64,000 nt of DNA from Clarkia xantiana subsp. parviflora (GCA_036873135.1 JAPTYO010000026.1:1778001-1842000), one strand, 5' to 3'. Numbered from the stretch's first letter, positions 32,731 through 45,509 are shown. Program-made: numbers and translations. The notes: a model not told the origin generated them from the letters alone.

Positions 32731-33690
32731 GAAAAATGATTTTTTTATTTTTATTTTTTGCTTTTTTGCTTTTTTTTTTTAAAGAAAATTTAACGAAAAT
32801 AAACAACAATAATTATGTACATGCCCCTAGTGGCAAATTGAAAATTTCCAATTCAAAATATCTTCTAGAGAAGGACTCAGTTGATTGAGTAAAAATAAGT
32901 CGATCGTGTCGACGCCCTGGATTGACCCTACGACCAATGGATGACATAATCAATAATTTCTTCTTTCGGCTTCTCAAGTGCCTTGACTATTGCTCAATCT
33001 CATCTAGGGATGCCCCATGATTAGCACTGACGATTTTAGACTTCGCCGCATAACGAATGTATGACTTGGTTGAGGATCACACATGGATGACGTGGAGTTT
33101 AGCCAGGTAGGTCACGTAAGAAAATTGTCTGAAATATCTAGGACAAACTCGGCGGTTGACCTCAGAACGGTCGGCGATCAAAGGGTCGTGCGCGAGATGT
33201 GCTCTTCAGGGGACTTGACTTGGATGATTATCCGAGCTGCAAAATGAGTAAGGAAAAACTCAAATTTCGGGGATAGAATTGATCACAACTTCTCGTGCTC
33301 GACATCTTTAATGGAAATTTGCTCCATATGTGAATGGACATGCTACATGTTCCGAATTTTTTCTCCTTCTGGCGGTTGTGCTTGATCTGAACGGGAGATG
33401 CCCTTTGGTTACCACTGACCTGTTTAGACCTCACCGTAAAACGGATGTACGGCTTGGTTCGGGGACGCGTATGGATTCCACATATGGTAGGTGGAATTTT
33501 GCATGGAAGTTCTTTGAAGCAGTCACGTTTCTCGTGGTTGCGGCCTTGGTTGAAGTGGTCGTCTGGTCTAAGCGTAGGATATCCCGAGTGTACACTTTGT
33601 TCTTCATGCAATTGGATGGCTGCATGTTTTTTTTATGTTGCCCCATTTTGGCCGGCAGAATTTTCAAGGGTCCCTGAAAAGAGTGAATGA
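32731..33690 (-). other. LARD1 internal noncoding stretch
   Basis: Two diverged, related segments (about 32990-33120 and 33390-33500) share AGACTTCGCCG/AGACCTCACCG, AACGGATGTACGGCTTGGTT and GGTGGAATTT-like motifs, suggesting an old ~400-bp duplication. Short ORFs show no recognised domain and look fortuitous. Confidence 0.5.
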
Positions 33691-34559
33691 AAAATCAGTA
33701 TAGAGAATATGAGAAATCATTTATGATTTTTTTTTTAAACTCTAATGTCATTCATTTCATAATTTTGATTACTTTTTAAAAATGAATCAAAATTTATGAT
33801 CTAAGTTGTTTTGCACCATCATGGAGTTTACTGAGTTTGCTGAGTGCACTATCTGGCTCGAACGCAGGACAGATGCTCGAAAAAAGGTTTTTTTTTTTCA
33901 AAAATATTTTCTCGTCCTTTGTGTAAACTCGAATAGTCTCACTCAACTGAACAATTAAACTTTTTTTTTTTTCAAAAATTAGAATAAAATCTCCCATTTT
34001 TCAAACGCTTGCTCATGCGAATGACGATCTTGCCGAAAAAGTGTAATACACCTTGGATAAAAACGAATGACACTTTGAGTTTTTTGAAAAAATGATCATG
34101 CATGCTCAAAAGTTAAAGTTCTACTGTTAAGAAACTTACAACCAGTTTACCTGAATGATACATATGGAATGCATGAAAAATCCAGGTAAATTTTTTTTTT
34201 TTAAAATAATGTAAATGTGATGCATTTTAAAAGTTATACGACTAAGAATGTGTACAGTTTATCAACAAACTATTCCTAAAACAATGCACATGCGATGACA
34301 TGAGATGCATACTTGAAATGAAATTTCTGCAGTTAAGAATATTTACAAGTTACCTGAAAAGATTTTTCTGTTTTTTTAACGACGAAAAAACAATCAATGC
34401 ATTTTGGTTACTCAAAATTAAAAAATCAGGTGATTTTTTTTCTTGAAAAGGATGCATATGAAATGCACAAAAATAAATACAAGATGCAAACTTAAAAATG
34501 ATATTCTACAACAAAGAAAATTACAATTTACCTGAAATGTTTTTTTTTTTCGAAAATAA
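33691..34559 (-). repeat. LARD1 leader with loose ~110-140-bp repeats
   Basis: Blocks with a poly-T stretch, ATGCATATGAAATGCA-like words, TTCTAC..TAAGAAA and TTACAATTTACCTGAA recur several times. On the minus strand each holds TCAGGTAAA. The same blocks occur at 47211-47276, 55654-55902 and 58264-58800. Confidence 0.65.
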
Positions 34560-35126
34560 TGTTTAGCATGTGGTGACGTGGCGTCATAGTTTGTAGCCCG
34601 TAAATGTTAAGGAAATTACCTAAGTTAATTAGGTAATTGTCACATTAGGTTAATTGGGCCAAGACCCAATCCCTAATTGACATGGGAGGCCCAAAATTGG
34701 GCCTCCCCCTTAATTAACATGGTTCGGCCGAACCATGTACGACATTGGCTGGAGTGGACTTTTCCAATGCTATATATAGGGGGTCTCCTAAGGGGTTTAA
34801 CACATCAATCAAAATTAATAAGTCCCTCCATTGAGGAACTTGAGAGAAACCCTCTCACCCTTAGTTGAGATTTTCGGTGCACATCAGTCTGAGGTCCTGT
34901 CCCCGTTGAAGAATCGATCTGAGGATTTGCTATGGAGCTTATACCGCGTAGGACTTCTTCTCATGAAGAAACTTGTACGGGTTCTGACCGGAGGATCAGA
35001 ACTCCCTCCACAACGTTCTTGGGCAGGAAAGCTATTGAGTTATGTGTACATTATTCCGCTGCGTAATTAGATTACTTACTAGTACACGTTTAGCATTCCG
35101 TAGTATTACGTCCCCGTAATCCAACA
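34560..35126 (+). repeat. 5' LTR of copia A
   Basis: 567 bp from TGTTTAGCATGTGG to TAATCCAACA. TATA box CTATATATAGG near 34770. GGTTCGGCCGAACC near 34720 is a 14-bp perfect palindrome, kept in part in the related LTRs. Confidence 0.9.
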
Positions 35127-35755
35127 GTAGTATCAGAGCTTGTGTTAGGAGTTCTTAAATTTTTGATAAACTGATGTTCTTGAACCTTGAAAAACCAAAA
35201 TTTTTATGTTTATGAACAACAAGGTATTTCCGAAAATTTAAACAAGAAATCATGTGTTTGATCTTTAAAAACTTAAAATTTTTGGAATTTACATGTTTTT
35301 ATAGATCAAAACCGAATTTTAGGTTTGAATTTGAGTTTGATGTTCATGATCTTCAAGAACACAATGAGTTTTATCAAGAACACTTATTGGATTTATGATC
35401 AAGTTACCAATTAAGGGTGTTTGTGCCGAAAACCCTAGTAAATTATTAGGTAAAATTTTTAATTTCTTAGGGTCCAAGCAAGGTAATTTCTGCCGGCCTA
35501 GGTTAGGGATATAGTTTTCCATATTTTAATTTTTATTAAAAGGTAACTATATATCTATAAGTTGGAAAATATGGATAGGTTCACAATATAATATTGAAAC
35601 ATATATTAACTATCAATATAAATAGCTAAAATCTTGGGATTAATATATATTGATAGATTTAATCGCTATAAAAGATTAAGAAAATATATTGTCTATATAT
35701 ATTTTAATCCCTAAGATATATTTGACAATAATTATATATATGTAGATTTGGCCGA

Positions 35756-35787
<32 letters not shown>

Positions 35788-36589
35788 TGTTGATTGATTT
35801 ACATCTTAAAGATAGAATCTTGACAATATTTATATATATTTATATGTGTGCCGAATTTTTATATATATATTAGCAATATTGGAAATTATTTTATATAATT
35901 AAGGTTTCTTGGTGGCTAAGTTATGTTTTTAGTGGACATCAAAACCCTACTTAGCCCACAAGAAAGCCTTTCGACCGAACCCTATGGGTTAAACCAATCC
36001 GGTTTTTCTTAATCGGGTGGACCTTTTCAGGTCGGGTCAAACCGGAGCAATTAAATATAACCTAACCAAACCGGTTTTGTGTGATGAACCAAACCACAAT
36101 CTTGTTTATTGAACCGTTTCGGACCAAACCGGATTTTTAAATAGGACCGACTCAGACCGGATTTTAAATTGGACAACCAAATTTTAAATAAAAATTCGGA
36201 AATTTTAAAATTTTCAATAAAATAGGATGTCGAGTTTTAAATCCAAAATGTTTTCGAACTTTAAAAGTTAACCTAAACAGTGCTCTTAGGGTTTATGTTT
36301 TAACACGTTTTCGGATAAAACCCTAATACCTGGTTACGATTACGGGGATGGATCTTGGATATGCATGTTTTTGGGACTGGATTTAATTAGTGGGCTGAAT
36401 TGCAATTGTTTACTTTCTGCAACATATATTAGAACTATCATATTGACTTAGTCAAGCTAGCTGGATAATAAATTGCGAGCATTGAGCTCTGGGATTTAAA
36501 TATATGGTATGCGCAATAGGATAGACATGCTATGCTGATTGAAATTGCCTAGAATCCATGTCTAGAAATTTCGCAGGATTGATTTAAAG
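35127..36589 (+). other. Copia A untranslated leader
   Basis: AT-rich with no significant ORF. Contains TA-rich runs near 35755 and a GACCGG/AACCGGTT-rich block (about 35990-36180). Interrupted at 36589 by the gypsy LTR; left flank TAAAG. Confidence 0.75.
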
Positions 36590-37480
36590 TGTTGGGATAA
36601 AAATGACGTGGCCTTGGAACTTCGAGTAGTGGACTTCTAAGTCTCGCCGGGAGCTAGCTCACTCAGGTATCTTTCTTGGTCGCGTGGACACTTAGTTTCC
36701 TTTGGTGGCTTTGTGCTAGGCGAGGACCTGAAAAGAGGTGGGGATGGCCCCTGATTCCACTCCGAAGCTTAAGTCAGTATTGGATACTGAGAGAATAATA
36801 TAGAGTAATTGATAGATCTTAGAAATCTTCTCAGATAATGAAAGTGAGTCCCTATTTATAGGGAAAATGTTACCGACTTCGTGGGGCGGTTACCCTCTGG
36901 GAAGTGTTTTGTCTAGAGTCGGCTTAAGTAGGTGATAAGCAGGTCGCCAGCTGGTGCCTCTTCCTTAGGAGGAAAGTTTCGTGTCATAGGGAGCGGCAAG
37001 AAGGTCGCCAGCTGGTGCCTCTTTCTTCAGAAGGAGGTCTAGTGGCATAGAGGGAGGCGAGCAGGTCGCCAGCTGGTGCTTCTTCCTTCAGAGGGAAGTT
37101 TCTTTAGAAGCGGTAAGCATGTATCCACATGTCCTTTCCTTAAGAGGGAAGGTTTCTCCTAAGTTCCTGGTGATCGACTCGACTTGTCTTGCACCTTGAG
37201 AAAGGAAGCTCTGGTATTCGACTCGAATTGTCTTGCACCTTGAGAAAGGAAGCTCTGGTCTTCAACTCGACTTACCCTTTTAAGAGGGGAGTTCTGGATG
37301 ACCTTCTAGCCTTGTCACTTATAGTTATCGTCTGGGAAGTCGACCTCTGTTTTATTGGACAGTCGACTATTCATCTTCATCTCCTTATTCTGGAGTTGAA
37401 TGGTTGACCTAATGTACCTTTTAGGATCTCAATTTTGGTTCTGTCGACTCGTACTAGGTTTCCTCGAATCATATCCAACA
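36590..37480 (-). repeat. 3' LTR of the nested gypsy element
   Basis: 891 bp, minus strand TGTTGGATATGATTC at 37480. Contains three ~62-bp units with GGTCGCCAGCTGGTGCCTCT (36943, 37003, 37065) and a doubled CTTGCACCTTGAGAAAGGAA segment (37190-37260). TATA box TATAAATAGG (minus) near 36855. Confidence 0.88.
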
Positions 37481-37749
37481 CTTGCCCCTGAGACATAAGT
37501 TGTTAGTCTTTAAAATAAAGAGGAAGGAGTCAAGTACCTTTAATGATGACAAGTACCTTTAATGATGAGAGGACTTTTCCCCTTTGTTCTCTTAGCGCGC
37601 AAGTGATTATCATTTGAAGTTTGATAGAATTGAAGTGTCAGAAGGGACTTCTTTCCTTCATCGAGATGACCTCGGGGAGTCGAGGAGTCAGTTGAGACTA
37701 CTCCTTTATAACCGGTAGACATTAGATAATATATTTATTAATGGCGACT

Positions 37750-38345
37750 TTCGGAAGTCGAGGGAGGGAGTCAGTGTTATGAATGATCTCCTTTGTAGAT
37801 AGTTGAAAGAGTCAGTTTTATGACTAATCTCCTGAATCGTCGCCGACTGTATGAAGTCGAGGAGTTAGTGTTATGACTTGTCTCCTTTGTAGATAGTTGA
37901 AGGAGTAAGTTTTATGACTAATCTCCTGAATCGTTGCCGACTGTATGAAGTCGAGGAGTCAGTGTTATGACTGATCTCCTTTGTAGATAGTTGAAGGAGT
38001 CAGTTTTATGACCAATCTCCTGAATCGTCAGCGATTGTATGAAGTCGAGGAGTCAGTGTTACGACTGATCTCCTTTGTATATAGTTGAAGGAGTCAGTTT
38101 TATGACTAATCTCCTGAATCTTCGCCGACTGTAAGAAGTCGAGGAGTTAGTGTTATGACTGATCTCCTTTGTAGATAGTTGAAGGAGTCAGTTTTATACA
38201 AATATACTGAATCGTCACCGACTGTATGAGGTCGAGGAGTCAGTGTTATGACTGATCTCCTTTGTAGATGGCAACTTTTGGAAGTCGGGGGAGTCAGTTT
38301 GATGACTGATCTCCTGGATCGTCGCCGACTGTATGAAGTCGAGAA
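37750..38345. repeat. Tandem array of ~93-bp units before the gypsy 3' LTR
   Basis: About six units with GTCAGTGTTATGACTGATCT, CCTTTGTAGATAGTTGAAGG and TCGTCGCCGACTGTATGAAG words. The array lies between the integrase stop and the polypurine tract, the zone where Tat elements often carry tandem repeats. Confidence 0.88.
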
Positions 38346-38432
38346 GTCCTGTTTCTAGCATATTAAGAGGAAAGAAATCACATCTTTATTTATTTTATTG
38401 TAATTGAAATACCTATAAAGATAAGGATCTTT

Positions 38433-39890
38433 CTACACATAGAATTTCTTCAAGTGTTCCGCGTTAAAAGTTCTGTTGAGGCGTTGCCCCTGTGAATCCT
38501 CCATTTTGTAGGCGTTGGGGCACGGTATACCGACGACTACGTAGGGGCCTTCCCATTTTGGTACCATCTTTCCTCTTTGATCGGCTGTTACGAATTCATT
38601 TCTTCGTAGGACCTTTTCTCCTAGAAAGAATTGGCGTCGTCCCACTTTTCGATTAAAATTTCTAGCGGTGGCGAGCTTCATTCTCCCCCGGACTTCTTCA
38701 GAGGCCCATCTTCTCTCGTCGGCTAGATCTAGATCGATCCTCCTTTGTTCGTCGTTTTGGTCGACTTCGTATGCAGCGACTCTTTGGGAGATATTGACTA
38801 CTTCAATAGGTGAGACGGCCTCTGACCCATAAACCATGATAAAGGGCGTCTCGCCCGTGGCTCTCTTGGGTGAGGTTCTGAATGCCCATAGTACTTGCTC
38901 TAACTCTTCAACCCATTTCCCCTTCAAAGAGGCCACTCTCTTCTTTAATCCGTTAAGGATCATTTTATTGGCTGCTTCTACTTGTCCATTCGTTTGTGCA
39001 TGATGAACAGAACCAAATCGATGGTTAATCGACATTTCTTCACAGAAGTCGGCGAGCTCATCGCTGGCGAACTGGATCCATTGTCGCTGATGAGGATCTT
39101 AGGGACTTCGTATCGACATATGATTTGCTCTCGTATGAACTTAATCATTTGGAAAGTAGTCGTAGAGGCCAGAGCTTTGGCCTCTATCCACTTGGAGAAA
39201 TAGTCGATGGAGACTACAATATGTGTGCGTTGACCAGTAGATTGAGGTAGAGGACCAATAAGATCAATTCCCCATTGTGCGAAAGGCCCGACACTCATCA
39301 TGGGAGTAAGATCCGCCTGCGGCCTTGCGATTTTAGGGTCATAAACTTTACAGGCAGGGCAGGCTTGTACTAACGTTGTCGCCTCTTTATGCATCATCGG
39401 CCAATAGAATCCTTGTCGTAAGGCTTTCAATACCAAGGTCTTGTCTCCTTCGTGACATCCTGCATCACCTCCATGTAAGTCTTTCATTATCCTTTCTATT
39501 TGAGGGGCGGCTATGCATCGGAGATAAGGGGTGGAGTATCCTCTTTTGTAGAGATATCCGTCCAAGATAACAAAACGCCCTGTCGCCCTTCGAATCTTGG
39601 TTGCTTCTAGAGGATCTTCGGGAAGAGTCCCCTTTTCCAGATAATTCTGGATGGGAGTAATCCATGAGTCGGGAGCTTGAATGTTGAGGACTTCAGATCC
39701 GGCTTCCATTGCTGAATAAAGAGAACTTTCAATGAAGTGCACCGCTACTAGTGGGGTGTTTCCCCAGGCGAGTTTGCTGAGGGCGTCTGCTTCTTGATTC
39801 TCATTGCGAGGAATAACCTCTATTAGAAAATGGGGCATGTCTTGGATGAGTGTTGGTACCTCTCCTGCATATTTTTTCATGTTTTTCCTT
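38433..39890 (-). pseudogene. Gypsy RNase H end and integrase, one frameshift
   Basis: 39880-39760 is an RNase H C-terminus (EVIPRNENQEADALSKLA). The integrase follows with a His/Cys zinc-binding part, then catalytic-core motifs WGIDLIGP (first Asp) and ISDNG (second Asp). Near 39075, just after ISDNG, the frame changes. The second part (to 38433) continues with NGQVEAANK (Glu region) and a C-terminal GPYVVVGI domain without chromodomain. Apart from the frameshift the domain is well preserved, suggesting fairly recent loss. Confidence 0.85.
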
Positions 39891-39968
39891 GCCGGAGGCG
39901 GATGTTTAGACGAAGTTTCTCCATTTCCTTAGGTACCACGGCCACATTATGTGTGAGAGGAGTATACC

Positions 39969-41132
39969 TTACGGGATAAGGATTAGGATTATGATCTTTC
40001 CTTGTTCCCAAATGGTTCCTTTGTCGAGAAGTTCCTTCTCGCCCTTCTCCCCTTCTGGATGGTTGAGAAGCGGAACCTTCTTCGATTTTGGTTGGTAAGA
40101 TCTGCTATTTGCTTCCATAGGTGATTTCTCGTGCGATCTCTCCAAGTCGATGTACTTCTTAACTTTGAGGGCGAGAGCGTCGATCTTTCGTACTGGCTTC
40201 ATCACCATGCTATCCTTCAAGGCTTGACTCTGTACCCTAAGACCCCTCTAGAAGTTCCTGATCAACTCGCCATCAGTGGCATCTTCATTCAGCTGCTGAA
40301 GTATCTTATGGTATCTAGTATAATAATTGGCTAAGGTTTCATCAGGACCTTGCTCAATTTTATCCAGAAAATCCATACTCTTGAAGCGTTGTCTTTGGCC
40401 TATGTGACCCTCTATAAACTTGGCCTTAAACTCTTCCCATGAGTTCCTCGAGTTATCTGGAAGACCATAGAACCAGGTAGACGCCTCTTCCTTTTGAGTT
40501 GTGGGGAAGAGCGCCGCGTAGTGGTCTGGTGTTGCCTCTCTTCCTAGGAGGGAAGAGTTATGGGCGTTGATATGGCGAACTGGGTTTCCCTCGCCTGTGT
40601 AGTCCTCGATGTTCCTTGCAAAGACTTGCGGAGGGACTCGAGTATTGAATAACCTCTTGGAGAAAGGGTGAGAAGTGTGGTCGCGAACGACAAGTAGATC
40701 ACTCGCTCCTCTTCTTTTCTTCTCCAGTAATTCTTCTACCAGTCCTATAGTGAATAGGACAGGGCTTTTGCTCGCCATTTCTCCCTCTGGAACTTTGGGG
40801 GCCTTCTCTGGGAGATCCTTTTCCATGATCTTTACACTAGAAGCCACCTCCTCCTTTTGGGAGACTTCTCGAGTTGGCTCCCTTTTGTCGGGAACCGTTC
40901 CCGCCTGGGTTTGATTCCAGAAGGCTATTAAGGCCGCCATTATTTCTTGAGGGACAGCCGGAGGGATTGTTCTTGCTTCCTCGAGATTGGGTAGCGACTT
41001 AGCATGACCGAGATTTTCTCCACCACCCATCCTGTTAGCTTGGGGCGCAGGTGGGTCTTCTCTGGGTAGTGGATTTGAGGTAGTGGGATTTACTTGTGTA
41101 TTTCCCACCTTCTCTATTCCGGGAGTTTGCAT
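39969..41132 (-). pseudogene. Gypsy gag, interrupted and fused by deletion to RNase H
   Basis: 41132-40248 encodes an acidic N-terminus and a retrotransposon gag domain (WFYGLPDNS, FIEGHIGQR, YYTRYHK). A stop follows ELIRNF. 40220-39969 continues gag in another frame (KKYIDLERSHEKS) up to the deletion junction with pol near 39900. No zinc knuckle is left. Confidence 0.8.
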
Positions 41133-41188
41133 CTTATTCTTCTCAGAGGCTGTGAATTTTTATCCTGGTTCCCACAGACGGCGCCAAA

Positions 41189-41729
41189 TGTTGGGATCAA
41201 AATGACGTGGCATTGGAACTTCGAGTAGTGGACTTCTAAGTCTCGCCGGAAGCTAGCTCACTCAGGTATCTTTCTTGGTCGCGTGGACACTTAGTTTTCT
41301 TTGGTGGCTTTGTGCTAGGCGAGGACCTGAAAAGAGGTGGGGATGACCCCTGATTCCACTCCGAAGCTTAAGTCAGTAATGGATATCGAGAGAATTATAT
41401 AGAGTAATTGATAGATCTTAGAACTCTTCTCAGATAATGAAAGTGAGTCCCTATTTATAGGGAAAATGTTTCCGACTTCGTGGGGAGGGTTTTGTCTAGA
41501 GTCGGCTTAAGTAGGTGATAAGCAGGTCGCCAGCTGGTGCCTCTTCCTTAGGAGGAAAGTTTCGTGGCATAAGGAGCGGCAAGCAGGTCGCCAGCTGGTG
41601 CCTCTTTCTTCAGAGGGAGGTTTAGTGGCATAGAGGGAGGCGAGCAGGTCGCCAGCTGGTGCTTCTTCCTTCGGAGGGAAGTTTCTTTAGAGGCGGTAAA
41701 CATGTCTCCACCTTTCCTTTCCTTAAGAT
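41189..41729 (-). repeat. Truncated 5' LTR of the nested gypsy element
   Basis: Matches 36590 to about 37135 of the 3' LTR. The outer ~340 bases are missing, and about 15 bases are lost near 41485. The truncation joins directly to copia A gag. Confidence 0.88.
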
Positions 41730-41734
41730 ACTCA

Positions 41735-44700
41735 CGAAGTGTTGGAGAGCAACCAAGGCCATATTGACTGTTAGCAGTTCCGTGCTTAATCATGCATCTG
41801 TCCTGAAACTAATCGAGATGGAAGAAACTCGATTAACTTCGGTGTCGAAAGAACCGAAAGTGACAGGACAAGCTGGCCGTAAGAAAAGGAAATTAAGGAA
41901 CAAGGGAAAGAAACAACAGGCAGTCGACAGTAAAACGTTGACTACACCTAAACAGGGCAGTCCCAGATTAAAATCTGAGATAGTATGCGGGAATTCCAGC
42001 CCACGCCAAATAAGTGATGGTGCAGGTTCCAGCAGATCGCACCTTGAGAAGGTATGCGACTTTGGTTATGTAGAGGAAGCTTTAGTTTCCTCAACCTTCA
42101 TGTTAACTGACTCAAATCCATCTTGGATTCTTCATTCAGGTGCAACGGACCACAGAGCCAACGATAAAGAACTATTTTCCAAGTTTAGACGATTGCCGAA
42201 GGATTCTAAAAGGATATTCATTGGCAACAACTCACAAGTTGAAGTCATAGGAATAGGTACTTGCAAATTGCCAATGGGCAATTGCAAATCCTTAATTCTT
42301 GAAAATGTCCTTTATGCTCCTAGAATCCGTAGGAATGTTGTTTCTGTTTCTGCTCTTATGAATAAGAACTTTGTTTTATCATTTGAGAGATCCTTGGTTC
42401 GCATAAATAAAGGGGATACTTTATTTGGATATGCCTTTTCTTATAACGTTCTATTTATCATGGATTTGCATGGAAATGTAAATTCATATATAATGTATTC
42501 AATGTCCTCCAAAGAAATAAAACTGACGCGACTGGTTGGCATTCGCGTCTTGGACAAATAGGCTACGACAGAGTTCAATCGTTAGCAAAACGAGGGCTTT
42601 TGCCCGGAACAAACAATGTGGTAAAACACACTTATCATGACTGTCTAGCTGGAAAATCCACCCGCAAGCCATTCGGTGAAGCAAAACGAGCCGAATTTCC
42701 ATTACAAATAATCCATTCAGACGTTTGTGGACCAATGAATGTAACTGCTAGAAATGGAAAGCGATACTTCGTAACTTTCATCGACGACTACACCCGATTC
42801 GGGTATACTCATTTGATTACTCGTAAATCGGAAGCAATAGATTGCTTCAAAATCTTTCTAAAGCTCGTAGAGAATCAACGGGAGCGAAAGGTTAAAACCC
42901 TACGCACCGATAGAGGTGGAGAATATCTCTCTAATGAGTTTCATAAGTTGTGCAAAGAAAGTGGGATCGTCCGTCAAACTGACGATCCCCATCACACAAC
43001 AGCAAATTGGTGTGGCTGAACGTCGTAATCGAACTCTCCTTGACATGGTAAGAACCATGGATGTCACAAGCACAATTACCAATTTCTTATTGGGGAGATG
43101 CGTTGCTTGCTGCTACTCATGTAGTAAACCTTGTCCCAACAAAAGCAGTTAACACAACACCGTATGAACTCTGGACTGGTAGAGAGTTAAATCTCACCAA
43201 GCTGCGACCTTGGGGGTGCGCGGCTTACACACATACAACTGACAGCCGTTTTGGCAAGTTAGGCCCCAGAGGACTCAAAAGTATCTTCATCAGATACTCT
43301 GAGAACTCAAAAGGTTATGTATTTGTGTCAGCCCTTGAGAACGGTAATGTTTATGAACATGAGTCTAGAGACGTCACTTTTCTTGAGAATGAATTTCCAT
43401 CGCTTCGAGAAATAAAAACAGACGAAGTCTTGACCGAACTAGAACAAGACGACAATGATTCTCAGGTCCCACTTTTTTCGAGTGGGAGATTTGACACAAC
43501 AACAAGTGATTCGGTTAATGAGGATATAATCCCCATAATAAATCCAGTGGGAGGGCTCACTCCCCCCCAACACAAATCACTAGTGCTGGGAATGCTAATC
43601 AAGTAGAAACCGATAATATGTCACACAACTACCTATTGTTCCCATAATTTCAAATGGGAGCGGATCGATAACTTCGGTTCTAGGTCCTAGCGATCAAAGA
43701 ACTAATCTCGGAGGTGAAATCCCGAGACAAATAGGTTGTCCTAGGAAAGTTGTTGGTTTAAGCACTAGTACCACCATTATTCCCAGTGGGAGTAGTGCTC
43801 CGATAAGAAGCATTATTTCCAGTGGGAGTATAGATCAGACTCAAAATGGGACAAATGAGCCTAGACGCAGTCAAAGGCAACAGACTTCTCCCAAGAAGTA
43901 TCCCATTGAGAGAGGTGAGATTTTCACTCTCACGTCTGTTGATGAACCGGTAACGGTTAAACAAGCGATGGAAGGACCTCAAGCAAAATAATGGAGGAAA
44001 GCAATGGAAGAAGAAATCGCCTCAATGAAAGCTAATTCATTATGGTATTTAGTTGATTTACCTGCTAACCACAGAGCAATAGGAGCTAATTGGGTTTTGA
44101 AACTCAAACTCACTGCTGAAGGAGAAGTCGAGCGATACAAAGCTCGATTGGTTGCAAAAGGATATACCCAAATTCACGGAGTGGACTTTGATGAAACATA
44201 CTCACCAAGTGTGCGTTACACCACAGTTAGGGCCATCCTTGCCCTTATTGCATGTCTCGATCTAGAGTTGCACCAAATGGATGTTAAGACCGCATTCCTC
44301 CATGGAAACCTGGAGGAAGAGATCTATATGGAGCAGCTAGAGGGTTTTATTACTCCTGGCAAAGAACGTAAAGTTTGCAAAATCCAAAGATCTATTTACG
44401 GTCTTAAGCAATCGCCTCGGCAATGGTATCGCAGATTCCACGTGGAAATCGTCGGAAACGGATTTGTGAATCTTTACGAGGATCTCCGCGTTTACACCAA
44501 GACCTACGGGTCTAAATATGTCATCATAACCTTATACGTAGATGACATATTAATTGCTGCAAACGATGTGAGTTTCATGAACAAATCAAAGTCCAGGTTA
44601 TCATCAGCATTTGAGATGAAAGACACGGGAGAGGCCACGTACATCTTAGGGATTAAAATTGCCCGAGATCGTGCCGCCCGGAGATTATGTCTATCTCAAG

Positions 44701-45509
44701 AATCATATATCAACAAAATGTTGAAAAGATTCAGAATGCTCGATGCTAAACCCGTGGATACGCCGGTTGTGTTCGGGTCCGCGCTGTCGAAGCATGATGG
44801 CCCGAAGAACCAGCAGGAGCGTGAACAAATGAAGAATGCAGAGTATCTAAGCATGGTAGGAAGTTTAATGTACGCCATGCTATTTACTTGGCCAGACATC
44901 TGTTACGCTGTGAACCTAGTAGCAAGATTCTAATTAGATCCTGGCTATCAACATTTAAAGGCCATAAAACGAATTATAAGATATCTGAAAGGTACTGCTG
45001 ACCATGTTCTGTGCTATAAGGGCAGGAAAATCGAATTGACTGGTTATAGTGACGCCGACCATGGTGGCGATCCGGACGATCGTAAGTCCACCACAGGGGG
45101 AGCTTTCCTCCTTGCTGATGCTGCCATATCATGGGTAAGCAAGAAGCAATCATCTGTCGCGCTTTCCACTATGGAATCAGAATTCGTTGCCCTTTCTAAA
45201 AATGCACATGAAGCAGTCTGGCTGAAAAGGCTTCTTACTGCATTAATTGGCACTGACAAGAAGAGCAAACCTGTGAAGGTATACTCCGACAGTCAGGCAA
45301 CCATTGCAGCAGTTAAGAATCCAAAGTACCATAGTAGGACCAAACACATTGATGTGAAATACAATTATGCCAAATCAGTTGTGGAAGACAATATAATCGC
45401 TTTAGAACACTTTTCCACAGACAATATGGTCACAGACCCATTAACTAAGCCATTACGTAGAGAAATTTTCGAAAAGCACGTAAAATTGCTTGGATTACGT
45501 AGGGCTTAA
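41735..45509 (+). pseudogene. Copia A gag end and pol, broken
   Basis: Order: gag C-terminus with Lys-rich tail and no CCHC (41735-42050). Protease near 42120 reads WILHSGATDH, with His where the catalytic Asp should be. GAG-pre-integrase; integrase with HSDVCGPM and LRTDRGGEY, frame changes near 42535 and 43005, Glu region GVAERRNRTLL. Degraded linker 43607-43990, RT 44004-44933 with YVDD, a stop near 44931, RNase H 45036-45509 with GYSDADHGGD, TMESEF and YSDSQATIAA. Recognisable throughout but non-functional. Confidence 0.9.

Larger units (their letters stand above)
36590..41729 (-). mobile_element. Internally deleted Ty3/gypsy element nested in copia A
   Basis: 3' LTR 36590-37480. 5' LTR truncated, 41189-41729. 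The PBS TGGCGCCGTCTGTGGG (minus strand, 41171-41186) lies just inside the 5' LTR, and the polypurine tract CTCAGGGGCAAG just after 37480. Interior: gag (41132-39969), then directly the end of RNase H and integrase (about 39890-38433). Protease, RT and most of RNase H are deleted. Integrase without chromodomain and the primer site fit the Tat group; this is inference. Confidence 0.88.
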
